Below are positions 1 to 10,841 of a DNA stretch of 64,000 bases, one piece after another. A program made the translations under genes and the position numbers. Origin of the DNA: Penaeus vannamei (lineage: Eukaryota; Arthropoda; Malacostraca; Decapoda; Penaeidae); contig NC_091560.1 in the NCBI RefSeq assembly GCF_042767895.1, positions 32,228,296-32,292,295 on the forward strand. The letters run 5' to 3'. The first letter of the stretch is position 1; every line of letters starts with the position of its first letter. The notes below the pieces were generated by a model. It was given only the letters and a program-made list of their open reading frames with translations, was not told where the DNA came from and searched no databases.

Positions 1-698
1 CACCGGAAGACCAATTGCCTCTTGCACTGTCATGGGTCATATCACAACCTACAAAAACTAGTGTTCTACTGAATTCATTGGTTCTCTCAATACACTGGTC
101 ATTGTAGTGGATATGATACATGGCTGAATATCCAATGTGAACCCGGTTGCTTCAGCTTGAACTCTAGATAACATTAACTATGCTATATAATCGAGGACAA
201 CTTCTGGGTGTAAAATTATAATTACCAAGCTCCGTGTGTACACAGGGAAAATAATTATGTTTTATATCCTTCTGGATGTACTGATATGCGAGACCTTCCA
301 AATTATGATTAGGTGATTAGCACTAGCGATTAGAAATGTTTACGGGGAAGTGTCCTCAACTTGTGGCAGACGTAATCTAATTCCAACCAAGCTAATTGAT
401 ATGTCTTAATATACATTTCCATCGCTCTTACTATGGAAATTTACATCTAATACAATAATGTCAATTTCCAACATTAGTGTAGATCAAAGATCAAATAGGA
501 ATTGAGAAAAGCATTTTTCTATATCATTCGTGGGCAGCAACAGTAAACTATAACGCTAGAAGGTAAGCTCAAAGTCCCTGTTCATAGTCTGGCACTATTC
601 TGGAACAATTACGAACATTAATAACAACAGTGATTATGAAAGTAATAAAATGTATGCAGAGAAAATATTGATTTGAAAAATTTAAAGAGAAATATTTA

Positions 699-769
699 GT
701 TTCCGTCAAGATTTGAACCCGAGTCTACTGATTAGGAGACAGTCATGCTATCCATTACACCACAAAAAC
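699..769 (-). tRNA. tRNA-like gene, family B, anticodon CCT
   Basis: A 71-nt cloverleaf in tRNA-Gln-like format. The acceptor GTTTTTG pairs with CGGAAAC using G-U pairs. The loop CTCCTAA puts CCT at 34-36, which would read AGG (Arg). Position 31-39 is T-T, so the anticodon stem has four pairs. Box A is TGGTGTAATGG and box B GGTTCAAATCT. A T5 run lies about 20 nt downstream on the minus strand. Body and anticodon disagree, so the amino acid identity is open. Confidence 0.6.
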
Positions 770-1216
770 TACTAAACAATATAGTGGTTAATGGTGTACA
801 TAAAATAAAATACCATTACCATGCTTCGTATGTACACAACGAAATTAACTTTTATTATCGAGGACAACTTGTAGGTGTACTAATATGGAGATTGAAACTT
901 TCCTAAGTAAAGTTAGGTGATTAGCAAACCTTTTTTTCCGGTCATGTGTTCAATCTGTGACGCGCCAATCCGGTCATTTTTTAAAAAATACACCTTATAC
1001 AAAAATGCTTAAGTCAATGTAAGCTAAAATATGGAGTGAGAACGTTTTTCCGTCGCATTCGTGAATGGCAAGTGAAATGAAACATTCAGTGGTAAGTAGA
1101 AAAGAACCTCTGCCACTGTCCATTTTATAGACGATTATGTCACAATAACAGTTGCACTGAAAATGATATTTTAAAAATATGAGTTCGAAAATAATTTAAA
1201 AAGTGTATGTCTGTTA

Positions 1217-1287
1217 GTCTCAGTCAGGATTTGAACCCGAGTCTACTGATTAATAGGCAGTCATGCTATCCACTGCACCACGGAGAC
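1217..1287 (-). tRNA. tRNA-like gene, family A variant, anticodon ATT
   Basis: Full 71-nt cloverleaf. The anticodon loop is CTATTAA, so position 34 is A where most A copies have C, giving ATT (Asn AAU by position). Box A is TGGTGCAGTGG. One acceptor mismatch (6-67) comes from a base change near the 3' end. A T5 terminator lies at 1198-1202 and a TATA-like box at about 1315-1321, some 30 nt upstream of the 5' end. The copy at 43687 has the same anticodon. Confidence 0.6.
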
Positions 1288-1312
1288 TTAGATGGTAACA
1301 ATTAAACAAACC

Positions 1313-1321
1313 TTTATATAT
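1313..1321 (-). promoter_or_regulatory. TATA-like element upstream of the 1217 tRNA
   Basis: A TTTATATAT-type run lies about 26-34 nt upstream of the 1217-1287 gene. Equivalent AT boxes stand at the same distance before other family A copies. Such boxes can strengthen Pol III tRNA promoters; activity here is inferred from position alone. Confidence 0.4.
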
Positions 1322-2466
1322 CCATATAGGAACGCCTACGTATTTCCTATGCTGTTTGTCCTTTTCTTTCTTTCATATGAAAATTATCACTGGGTCATTA
1401 CAAGAGTATAAGATTATAATTTTGTTTTTCAGTAAAGTTATTAGGGGAATTTTCATGATCCGCCCGATTTCAAAACGCATTCATATTCAGTACTTTTACA
1501 AGAATGTTGTCTTATTCTTTTGCGGAATTACTTTGGTATCAGTTGTAAATCCTGGCCTAGGTCAAGACGCTAGTTCACGTGGCGTGTTTTGAGTCTGCAA
1601 GGGTATGTTAATGTGAACAAATTTGATACACCATAAAAATTTTCTGGTAATTACAAACGTCTGTTCTTTCGCTCACTTTCTCTTTCCTTTTTCTCACTTT
1701 CTCTTCCCTCCCTCTCTCCTCCCTTATAATGAAGATAATTGTCTAACAAATGTTATATATATAACAATTATTATAACTTGCCATTATCTTATTGCCAATC
1801 ATTATAATAACACTTATGATGATACTGCTGTTGTTCCGCTTTGTAAAAATTCTCACTCATATATATTCGCGAACGCCCTGCTATTTCACTGAGTGCAGAA
1901 TTTTTCTTGCACTTCGCTATAGATCTTATCATAGCCTACAAAATCTATACAGTGTTTATGGACCCTATTGTGTGCGTGGTTTGCTTCCACCTTGAACTAT
2001 TGATAAAATTCCAGTTACCACGTTGCGTGTGTACACAAAATAAAGTCCTTCCGGGTGAAATGATATACCACGTGACACGTTCCTAATTAAGATTAGGTGA
2101 TTAGCACTCCTTAGATGTTTGCGAGTAAGTGTCCTCAACCTGTGCGCGCCGATGTAGACGTAATGAAATTCCAAGTTAGTTTAATTATAAATTGTCATGT
2201 TTTAATGTAAGTTGCCATTGTTTATTTTAGAGAAATTCGCATATAATAGAAGAGTGATATTTCCCAAATGTACTGCAGTTAATAGATGAAAGCTAAAAAC
2301 GAATTGAGGAGAGTATTTGTAGGAACCAAAAACATAAACGGTCGACAGCACCTTGTTCACAGTCTGGTACTATTCTATAACGATTACGCATAGTAATAAT
2401 AGTAGGGGTTATAAAAGTAATAAATGTATGCAGTAAAAATATTGGTGTGAAAAAGGTAGATTAATA

Positions 2467-2537
2467 GTCCACATCAGGATTTGAACCCGAGTCTACTGTT
2501 TCAGAGGCAGACATGCTACTCACTACATAACACAAAC
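2467..2537 (-). tRNA. tRNA-like locus, family C, anticodon CTG
   Basis: A 71-nt cloverleaf with acceptor GTTTGTG pairing TGTGGAC mostly by G-U pairs. The loop CTCTGAA gives CTG, the Gln anticodon. Box A is degraded (TTATGTAGTGA) because G9 and G10 of the consensus are lost. Box B is good (GGTTCAAATCC). The stem has mismatches 27-43 (T-T) and 31-39 (C-A). T5 lies at 2450-2454. Possibly a decaying gene. Confidence 0.5.
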
Positions 2538-3458
2538 TATTTAAGAGAAATGTATCCTTTGAAATATAGAAAACATTTCATCTACTTCGTTCTTTCATTC
2601 TCAATAGAAACTAAATCGCAAATTGTTTTAAATCAACCATGAAAAAGAATACAAAAAGGACGAATGTCTTTCAATCTCTATTTTTTTTTTTTTTTGAGTC
2701 TCCCTCTTCATTATAAAAATAATTGTAATTGTCAAAAAATATTGTTCATATTATCATCATAATAGTTACTGTAATTTGCTATTGCCATTATGATAACAAT
2801 AAGAATGTTACTGCTGTTGTTTCTGTGTAAAAATTCTCACTAATATGTATTCGTGCACGCTTTACTAGCTCGCTAAAAGTAGAATTGCCTCATAAACTTA
2901 GTCATAGGTCTTGTAACCTACAAAAAATGTATTGAATTCAGTAGTTTTCACAATACACTGGTTAATAGTTTTGATATAATCCATGGCTGAATTTCCAACT
3001 ATGAACCCGGTTGCTTTAAGCTTGAACTTCAGATAAAATTACAATTACCATGTTTCGTGTATAAACAGCGAAATTAACTTATTAACTATATTATCGAGAA
3101 CAACTTTTGGGTGTACTGATTTGACGTGTAAGATTTAAATAAATTTATGTTCATTATAAATCAGTATCTTTCCATATACATTCCAATTTATTTTTCTATA
3201 CAAATACACGTTATACAAAAATGCAACTTCCCATTTGCACTATACTAACTCGAGGAAAGCAAATGTATGGAGTGAGAAAGGCGTTTTTCCGAAGCATTCG
3301 TGAGTGGCAAGTGAAATGTAATATTAATTGGCAAGTAGAGAAGAACCCCGTTCATAGTCTGACATTTTGTAGGCGATCGTGTATGGTAACAATTTCGCTG
3401 AAAATAACATCTTAAAAATATAACGTTTGAAAATAGTTTTAAAAATATATGTATGTTA

Positions 3459-3529
3459 GGCTCCGTCAGGATTTGAACCCGAGTCTACTGATGAAGAGGC
3501 AGTCATGCTATCCACTACACCACGGAGAC
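3459..3529 (-). tRNA. tRNA-like gene, family A'', anticodon CTT
   Basis: Full-length cloverleaf with intact boxes A and B. The 3' end reads GGAGCC, which leaves pair 2-71 as T-C, the family A'' mark. The anticodon loop is CTCTTCA: CTT is kept, but position 37 is C where a purine is expected, so decoding would be poor. T5 lies about 20 nt downstream. Confidence 0.55.
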
Positions 3530-3933
3530 TTACAAGATAAGAAGGTAAAACGAATTTATATATATGCTTATGAGAGCGCCTTCCTATTTCTTATGTTATT
3601 TGTCTGTCTTTCTCTTCTAATTTATTTCTTTACTATGATTATTATCACTGGCTACTTACAGTAATGTTATTGAGGGAATTTTCATGATCCACCTGTTTTC
3701 AAAACGCTTTCATATGCAATACTATTACAAGAATATTGTATTTATTTTATGCGGCATTACTGTGATATCAATTGTAAATCCTGGACTCGGTCGACACGCT
3801 CGCTCACGTGGCTTGTTTAGACAGTCTGTAAGGAGATGTTGATCTGAACAAATTTGATACACCATAAAAATACTAAGGTAAGGACGAACATGTCTTTTAT
3901 TCTCTTTCTCTCTCCTTCTTTATCATGAATATA

Positions 3934-3951
3934 TCAAATTCTGACGCGGAC
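3934..3951 (+). pseudogene. 3' remnant of a tRNA at an inversion joint
   Basis: Positions 55-72 of a tRNA (T loop, 3' T stem, 3' acceptor strand ending CGCGGAC) are left on the plus strand, exactly where orientation switches from - to +. The 5' three quarters of the gene are missing. The same remnant occurs at 44199-44215 and, inverted, at 25029-25045. Confidence 0.6.
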
Positions 3952-4961
3952 TATTAATGATTTAATTTTTACATAATTTTATTACCTATATTTCCACTGC
4001 CTACATTTATTCCTTTTATAAGCACTACCATTATTAATATATATAATCGCTATAAAAAAGTATCAGACTGTGAACAGGGTACCGTTGTTACCCGCAAAGT
4101 TGTGCTAATCACCTACTCTTTATTTGGAACGTGTCAAACGGTGTATCAATACACCCGGAAGGAGTTATTCTCTATTAAAGGGAATGTTTATCTTCGTTGG
4201 GTACACACGGAACATGGTAACTGTAATTTCATCTAGAGTTCAAGGTGAAAGCAACCCCGCACACAGCAGGGTTCATAAACACTCACAGCTTTTGTAGGCT
4301 TTAAGACCTATGGCGAAGTGCAAGAGGCAATTCTGCATTCAGTTGGCAAGGCGTTCGAGAATATATGAGTAAGAATTTTAGCAAAGATTAACAGCAGCAG
4401 GATCATCATCGCTAAATGTTATCTTAGTGATTGTAATTACGATAATGATGTTATATTTATGATATATATAACATTTGTGAGACAATTATTGTTTTGCTGA
4501 TAAGGGCGGAGAGGATGAGAGAAAGGGAAGGGAAAGAGAATATAAAAGAGAGAAGGAAGAGAAAGTGAGAAAAAGAGAATACAAGACAGACGTTCGTCAT
4601 TATCGTAGTATATCATGATGTATCAAATTTGTTCACATTAACACACCGTTCCAGACCGTCCAAACACGCCACGTGAACTAGCGTGTTGACCGTGGCCAGG
4701 ATTTGCAATTAATGTGGAAGTAAAAAAAAGCAAAAGCTAAATACAATTTTGTAATAGTGCTGAATATGAATGCGTTGTGAAAACAGGCAGATCATGAAAA
4801 TTCCCCTAATAACATCAGTGAAAAACGAAATTATAACAATTATGTACTCCCCCCCCCCTCCTGGTAATGACCCAGTGAAAATTATCATAGAAAAGAAAGA
4901 AAGAAAGAAAAAAAAAAAGACAAACAACACAGGAAATAGGTAGGCGCATCTTATATGAATA

Positions 4962-4970
4962 GATATAAAT
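4962..4970 (+). promoter_or_regulatory. TATA-like element upstream of the 4995 tRNA
   Basis: GATATAAAT followed by TCGTTTTG lies about 25-33 nt before the 5' end of the gene at 4995. The arrangement recurs before the copies at 38671 and 45258. Confidence 0.4.
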
Positions 4971-4994
4971 TCGTTTTGCTTTCATGTTACTTAC

Positions 4995-5065
4995 GTCTTT
5001 GTGGTGTAGTGGATAGCATGACTGCCTCTTAATCAGTTGACTCGGGTTCAAATCCTGACGGAGAC
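4995..5065 (+). tRNA. tRNA-like gene, family A', anticodon CTT
   Basis: A 71-nt cloverleaf. The acceptor GTCTTTG pairs CGGAGAC with two T-G pairs. The D arm is standard with box A TGGTGTAGTGG. The anticodon stem is ACTGC/TCAGT with C31-T39 unpaired. The loop CTCTTAA gives CTT. Box B is GGTTCAAATCC. T4 lies at 5079-5082. The base after C72 is A. Confidence 0.7.
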
Positions 5066-6146
5066 AATGACTGAAACATTTTAAAAATTATTTTGAGACT
5101 CGTATTATATTCTTAAAATTTGTATTTTCATTGCAGTTGTTACCATACTTGATTATCTATAAAATGCCAGACTGTGAACTGGGTTCTCTACTTACCACTG
5201 AAAGTTGATTTCACTTGCCACTCACGAATGCTACGGAAAAAAAACGTTTTTTTCCATAATTTAGCTTTCCTCAAGTTACTATAGCACAACTGTGAATTTG
5301 CATGTTTGTATCACGTGTATTTGCATAGAATAATAAATTGGAATGTATATTCAAAAATCCTGATTTAAATTGAACCTAAAGTCGTTAAAGTCACATCCGG
5401 GTCGGCGGGTTACAATTTGAAAACACCGACAGAGAACAGTTTTGCTAATCACCTAATCTTAATTTGGAAAGTCTCAAACGCCAAATCAATACACCCAGAT
5501 GTTGTCCTTGATAATACAACATAATCAATTTCACTGTGTACACACGAGACATAGTAATAGTAATTTTGTTTATAGTTCAGGCTGAAAGCAACCAGGTTGA
5601 ATTTTTTTTTAAGCGGAACAACAGCAGTATCATTGGTATTATATTAATGATTGTGATTATGATAAGCGCAAGTTATGATAATTATTATACTTATAACATT
5701 TGTTAAACAATTATTTTCATGATAAAGGGGGAGAAGGCGAAATAAAAGAATAAAAGACACGTTCGTCATTATCAAAGTATTCTTATGGTGAATTAAATTT
5801 GTTCATATTGTTATACCCTTACAGACTGTCAAAACAGGCCACGTGAACTAGCCTTTTGACCTATGCCAGGAACTGAATTACAGTTGATGAAAAAACTAAT
5901 CCCGTGAAAGATAAATGCAATATTATAGTAATAATACAGAATATGAATGCGTTTTAACAGGCGGATCATGAACATTCCCTAATAACATTACTGAAATACA
6001 AAACTATCATAATTTTGCACTCCCTCCTGTAATGACCCAATGATAATTATCATGGAAAAGGAAGAAAGAAAAAAGAAAAACAAACATTGGAAATAAGCGC
6101 TTCAATATAGGTATACACAAATTCGTTTCACTCTCACATCAATTAA

Positions 6147-6217
6147 GTCTCCGTGGTGTAGTGGATAGCATGGCTGCCTCTTAATCAGCAGACTCGGGTT
6201 CAAATCCTGATGGAGAC
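6147..6217 (+). tRNA. tRNA-like gene, family D, anticodon CTT
   Basis: Full cloverleaf in which pair 27-43 is G-C instead of the A-T of family A, a compensated double change. Pair 7-66 is G-T. Boxes A and B match consensus and the anticodon loop is CTCTTAA. T6 lies at 6229-6234, 12 nt downstream. GTATACACAAATTCG starts about 36 nt upstream. Confidence 0.7.
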
Positions 6218-6228
6218 TAGAATTCACA

Positions 6229-6234
6229 TTTTTT
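6229..6234 (+). terminator. Pol III-type T6 terminator of the 6147 tRNA
   Basis: Six T residues begin 12 nt after C72 of the family D gene. T runs of at least four on the coding strand stop RNA polymerase III. Confidence 0.5.
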
Positions 6235-7218
6235 AAAAATTATTTTCAAACATTATATAAATAAGATTTTATTTTCAGAGCCATTGTTACCATACATGAT
6301 CGTCTATAAAATGTCAGACAGTGGAAGGGATTCTTCTCTATTTACCTCTGAATGTTTTATTTCAGTTGCCACTCACGAATGCTACGGAAAACGCCCTTCC
6401 TCGAGTTACTATAGCACAACTGGGAATTCGCATTTTTGTATAAAATGGTTATTTGTAGAGAATAATAAATCGGAATATATATTGAAAGATAAGATAATTA
6501 ACCTAAATTCGTTAATGTCCGGACCGGCGCGTCACAGGTTGAAGACACCGACCAGAAATAAAGGTTTGCTAATCACCTAATCCTCATTTCGACTCAGACT
6601 CCATATTAGTACACACACAAGTTGCCCTCGATAATATATTTAATAATTTCGCTACGTACACACGAAACATGGTAATCGTAATTGTGACTAGAGTTCAAGC
6701 TGAAAGCAACCGGGTTCATGGTTGGATATTCAGCCAAAGATCATATCCACACCAAAAACAAGTGTATTGAGAAAACCACTGAATTCAATAGGACACTACG
6801 GTTTTTTGTAGGTTTCAGTAAGACGTATGACTAAGAGTAAGAAACAGTTTTACTTATAATTAACCTAACTTTTTTATTATATCTGCATCGGCGGGCACAG
6901 GTTGAGGACACTTACCCGCAAACATCTAAGGAGTGCTAATCACCTAATCTTAATTTGGAACGTGTCAGACGGATCATGAAAATTATCTTGATAACATTAC
7001 TGAAACACAAAGTGAAGATAATATTGTACTTCCTCTTGTAATGAACCAGTGATAGCATAAGAAAGAAAAAAGAGACAAACAACATAGGAAAGAAGTAGGT
7101 GCTGTTATTTAGTTATATAGACACTCGTTTTGCTCATTTTCATGCAAGTTTGAACTAGATTTTTGACCTAGGCAGAAGACCTGTATTTACATTTAATATC
7201 AACGTAATGTAGGAAATG

Positions 7219-7296
7219 TTATATATATAATATATATATATATATGTAAATATATATATATGTATATATATATATATTTATATATATATATATATT
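7219..7296. repeat. (AT)n microsatellite
   Basis: Nearly pure alternating A and T with a few interruptions. AT tracts stand in the matching spacer position at 15077, 22160, 47500 and 63920. Confidence 0.9.
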
Positions 7297-7744
7297 CTTT
7301 AACCAGTGTATTGAGAAAACTTCTGAATTCAATACAGTTTTTGTAGCTTACGACAAGACCTATGACCAAGTTTATGAGGCAATCCTACTTATAGCGAAAT
7401 AGTAAAGCGCACACGAATACATATTAGTGAGAATTTTTACAGAGACAACAGCAGTAACATTATTATTATCATGATTATTATCATTACGGCAATAGCAAAT
7501 TACAGTAAATATTATGGTGATAATATGAACAGTAATTTTTGACAATTACAATTATTTTTATAATGAAGAGGGAGACTGAAAAGAAAGAGAATGAAAGACA
7601 TTCGTCCTTTTTGTTTTGTTTTGTTTTTCATGGTAGATTTGAAACAATTCACGATTTAATTTCCATTGTGGCTTTTACTATTCCATCTTTGTATAAAGGA
7701 GAATAGACTAAAATATAGACATCATAAAAGGGACGCGAGGCAAA

Positions 7745-7772
7745 GAGACAGATAGACAGACAGACAGACAGA
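7745..7772 (+). repeat. GACA-type simple repeat
   Basis: A run of AGAC/GATAGAC units lies upstream of the family C locus at 7832. Related tracts precede family C and C' loci elsewhere (for example 31237-31262, 42758-42790 and 47998-48025), so it is part of the family C unit. Confidence 0.8.
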
Positions 7773-7831
7773 GATGAAAGAACGAGGGAGATGAAATGTT
7801 TTTATATTTCAAAGGATACATTTTTCTTAAA

Positions 7832-7898
7832 TAGTTATGTAGTGGATAGCATGTCTGCCTCTGAGACAGTCGACTCGGTTTCAAATCTTTATGTGGAC
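7832..7898 (+). pseudogene. tRNA pseudogene, family C, anticodon CTG
   Basis: It ends in ATGTGGAC like other C copies, but about 4-5 bases of the 5' acceptor strand are missing, so the acceptor stem cannot close fully. The loop CTCTGAG gives CTG. The T arm reads GGTTTCAAATC, losing the G of box B, and box A is degenerate. Probably inactive. Confidence 0.6.
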
Positions 7899-9089
7899 TA
7901 TTAATCTACCTTTTTTCACACCAATATTTTTACTGCATACATTACTATGCACTCACTACTATTATTACTATGTGTAATCGTTATAGAATAGTACCAGACT
8001 GTGAACAGGGTGCTGTCGACCGTTATGTTTTTGGTTCCTACAAATGCTCTTCTCAATTCGTTTTGAGCTTTCATCTATTAACTGCAGTACATTTGGGAAA
8101 TATCACTTCTCTATTATATGCGAATTTCTCTAAAATAAACGATGGCAACTTGCATTAATACTTGACAATTTATAATTAAAGTAACTTGGAATTTCATTAT
8201 GTCTACATCGGCGCGTACAGGTTGAGGACACTTACCCGCAATCATCTAAGGAGTGCTAATCACCTAATCTTAATTAGGAACGTGTCACGTGGTATATCAT
8301 TTCACCCGGAAGGACTTTATTTTGTGTACACACGCAACGTGGCAACTAGAATTTTATCAATAGTTCAAGGTGAAAGCAAACCACGAACACAAAAGGGTTC
8401 ATAAACACTGTGTAGGTTTCGTAGGCTATGATAAGACCTGTGGCGAAGTGCAAGAGAAATTCTGCATTCAGTGAAATAGCAAGGCGTTCGCGAAAATATA
8501 TGAGTGAAAATTTTTACAAAACCGAACAACAGCAGTATCATCATTAAAGTGTTATTATAATTATTGTCATTAAGATAATGGCAAGTTTTAATAATAATTG
8601 TTACATATATAACATTTGTTAGACAATTATCTTCATTATAAGGGAGGAGGGAGGGAAGAGAAAGAGAATAAAAGAGAGAGGGAGGGAGGAGAAAGTGAGA
8701 AAAAGGGAAGAGAAAGGACAGACGTTTGTCATTACCAAAGTATTTTTATGGTGTATTAAATTTGTTCACATTAACATACACTTACAGACTCAAAACACGC
8801 CACGTGAACTAGCGTCTTGACCTAGGCCAGGATTTACAACTGATACCAAAGTAATTCCGCAAAAGAATAAGACAACATTCTTGTAAAAGGACTGAATATG
8901 AATGCGTTTTGAAAACGGGCGGATCATGAAAATTCCCCAAATAACTTCACTGAAAAACAAAATTATAATTTTGTACTCTTGTAATTACCCAGTGATAATT
9001 TTCATATGAAAGAAAGAAAAGGACAAACATAGGAAATAAGTAGGCGTTCCTATATGTATATTTAAATTCGTTTAACTTTTATCATCTAA

Positions 9090-9160
9090 GTCTCCGTGGT
9101 GTAGTGGATAGCATGACTGCCTCTTAATCAGTAGACTCGGGTTCAAACCCTGACGGAGAC
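9090..9160 (+). tRNA. tRNA-like gene, family A, anticodon CTT
   Basis: Perfect 7-bp acceptor (GTCTCCG/CGGAGAC), box A TGGTGTAGTGG and loop CTCTTAA. Box B has one change (GGTTCAAACCC, position 60 C). A T8 run lies at 9173-9180, 12 nt downstream. It is the last plus-strand gene before the inversion at about 9492. Confidence 0.7.
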
Positions 9161-9172
9161 ATACTCATTTCC

Positions 9173-9180
9173 TTTTTTTT
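9173..9180 (+). terminator. T8 terminator of the 9090 tRNA
   Basis: Eight T residues start 12 nt past the tRNA 3' end on the coding strand, a strong Pol III stop by length. Confidence 0.5.
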
Positions 9181-10247
9181 ATTATTATTATTTTCGAACT
9201 CATATATTTTTTAGATTTTATTTTCAGTGCAAATGTTATTGTGACATAATCGTCTATAAAACGTCAGACAATGGAAGGGACTCTTTACTTACCACTGAAT
9301 GCTTAATTTCACTTGCCATTCACGAATGCTACGGAAAAACGTTCTCACTCCATATTTTAGCTTACCTTGAGTTACTAAGCATTATTGTATAAGGTGTATT
9401 TAAAAAAAAAATGACCAGATTGGCGCGTCACAGATTGAACACATAACCGAAAAAAAAGTTTGCTAATCACCTAGCTTTACTTAGGAAAGTTTCAACTTTC
9501 ATTATCTTACTTTTCCGTCTCCCTCTTCAGTAATCATAATTGTCAAAAAATATTGTTCATATTATTATCATTATAGTTATTTATATCCAATATGAACCCG
9601 ATTATATAGCATTAACTATGCTATATAATCGAGGACAACTGGGTGTACTGATATGGTGTTTGTAACTTTCCAGATTAAGATTAGGTGATTAGCAAACCTT
9701 TTTTCCGGTCGGTGTGTTCCACTTGTGACGCGCCGATCCGGATTTGATTTAAGTCGAAGTAAAATCATAATTACCAAGCTCCGTGTGTACACAGGGAAAG
9801 TGAGTATGTTTTATATCCTTCTGGATGCACTGATATGCGATACTTTCCAAATTAAGATTAGGTGATTAGCACTCCTGAAATGTTTAGGGGAAGTGTCCTC
9901 AACTTGTGGCAGACGTAATCTAATTCCAACAAAGCTAATTGATATGTCTTAATATACATTTCCATCGCTCTTATTATGGAAATTTACATCTAAAACAATA
10001 ATGTCAATTCTCAACATCTGTAGTTACTAGATCAAAGATCAAATAGGAATTGAGAAAAGCATTTTTCTCTATCATTCGTGGGCAGGAACAGTAAACTATA
10101 ACGCTAGAAGGTAAGCTCATAGTCCCTGTTAATAGTCTGGTACTATTCTGGAACAATTACGAACATTAATAACAACAGTGATTATGAAAGCAATAAAATG
10201 TATGCAGAGAAAATATTGATTTGAAAATTTTAAAGAGAACATCCATA

Positions 10248-10318
10248 GTTTCCGTCAGGATTTGAACCCGAGTCTACTGATTAGGAGACAGTCATGCTAT
10301 CCTTTACAACACGAAAAC
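10248..10318 (-). tRNA. tRNA-like locus, family B, anticodon CCT
   Basis: Full length, loop CTCCTAA (CCT). Acceptor GTTTTCG/CGGAAAC is well paired. Box A is weakened to TGTTGTAAAGG by two changes, also seen in the copy at 50419. Box B GGTTCAAATCC is intact. T4 lies at 10214-10217. Confidence 0.55.
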
Positions 10319-10770
10319 TTCTAAACATGACAGTGGTTAATAGTGTACATAAAATAAAATATCACTACAATACTTCGTATGTACACAGCGAAATTAACTT
10401 GTATTACCGAGGACAACTTTTAGGTGTACTAATATGGAGATTGAAACTTTCCTAAGTAAAGTTAGGTGATTAGCAAACCTTTTTTTCCGGTCATGTGTTC
10501 AATCTGTGACGCGCCGATCCGGTCATTCTATAAAAAATACACCTTATACAAAAATGCTTAGTAACTCAATGTAAGCTAAAATATGGAGTGAGAACGTTTT
10601 TCCGTAGCATTCGTGAATGGCAAGTGAAATGAAACATTCAGTGGTAAGTAGAGAAGAACCTCTTCCACTGTCCATTTTATAGACGATTATGTCACAATAA
10701 TATTTACACTGAAAATAAAATCTTAAAAATATATGAGTTCGAAAATAATTTAAAAAGTGTATGTGTGTTA

Positions 10771-10841
10771 GTCTCCGTCAGGATTTGAACCCGAGTCTAC
10801 TGATTAAGAGGCAGTCATGCTATCCACTACACCACGGAGAC
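10771..10841 (-). tRNA. tRNA-like gene, family A, anticodon CTT
   Basis: Consensus family A cloverleaf with perfect acceptor, both promoter boxes, loop CTCTTAA and C31-T39 mismatch. T5 lies at 10752-10756. It is about 450 bp from the family B gene at 10248, the close B-A pair also seen at 699/1217, 34506/35024 and 50419/50937. Confidence 0.72.

Larger units (their letters stand above)
1..3933 (-). repeat. Array block 1, tRNA-like units on the minus strand
   Basis: Repeat units with tRNA-like loci at 699, 1217, 2467 and 3459, all on the minus strand. Between them lie spacer modules that recur across the window: a core containing GATTAGGTGATTAGC (for example 2091-2105), a GTGTACACA site, a pyrimidine-rich tract (about 1665-1730) and the CACGTG-containing segment near 1577. 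No coding gene is supported. Relative to its copy at 33700, this block lacks about 108 bases near position 209. Confidence 0.8.
3934..9492 (+). repeat. Array block 2, tRNA-like units on the plus strand
   Basis: Units with tRNA-like loci at 4995, 6147, 7832 and 9090 on the plus strand. The spacers carry the reverse complement of the block 1 modules, including TGCTAATCACCTAATC near 6567, 6936 and 8256. Also present are an AT microsatellite at 7219-7296 and a GACA-type simple repeat near 7745-7772. No gene other than the tRNA-like loci is seen. Confidence 0.8.

Noticed and set aside
1356..1592. A recurrent 70-100 aa open frame (starting like MSFSFFHMK, ending GQDASSRGVF) upstream of and antisense to family A genes, also at 10902, 32287, 51076, 54858, 57000, 59190 and 61420.
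   Set aside because: It follows spacer copies and is open because the copies are similar. Start position and frame shift among copies, other units break it by indels, it has no recognisable domain, and it is rich in residues expected from AT-rich DNA.
1665..1730. Pyrimidine tract followed by AG as a possible intron 3' end.
   Set aside because: No exon with coding character follows and the tract is a general spacer component in every A unit.
3449..3664. Open frames containing LRQDLNPSLLIKRQSCYPLHH.
   Set aside because: This peptide is the antisense translation of the tRNA-like gene itself and appears wherever a copy lies in a suitable frame.
6940..6970. Similarity of the GATTAGGTGATTAGCA core to the AGATTAGCA part of U6 snRNA.
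   Set aside because: Only about nine bases agree and the neighbouring U6 sequence is absent.
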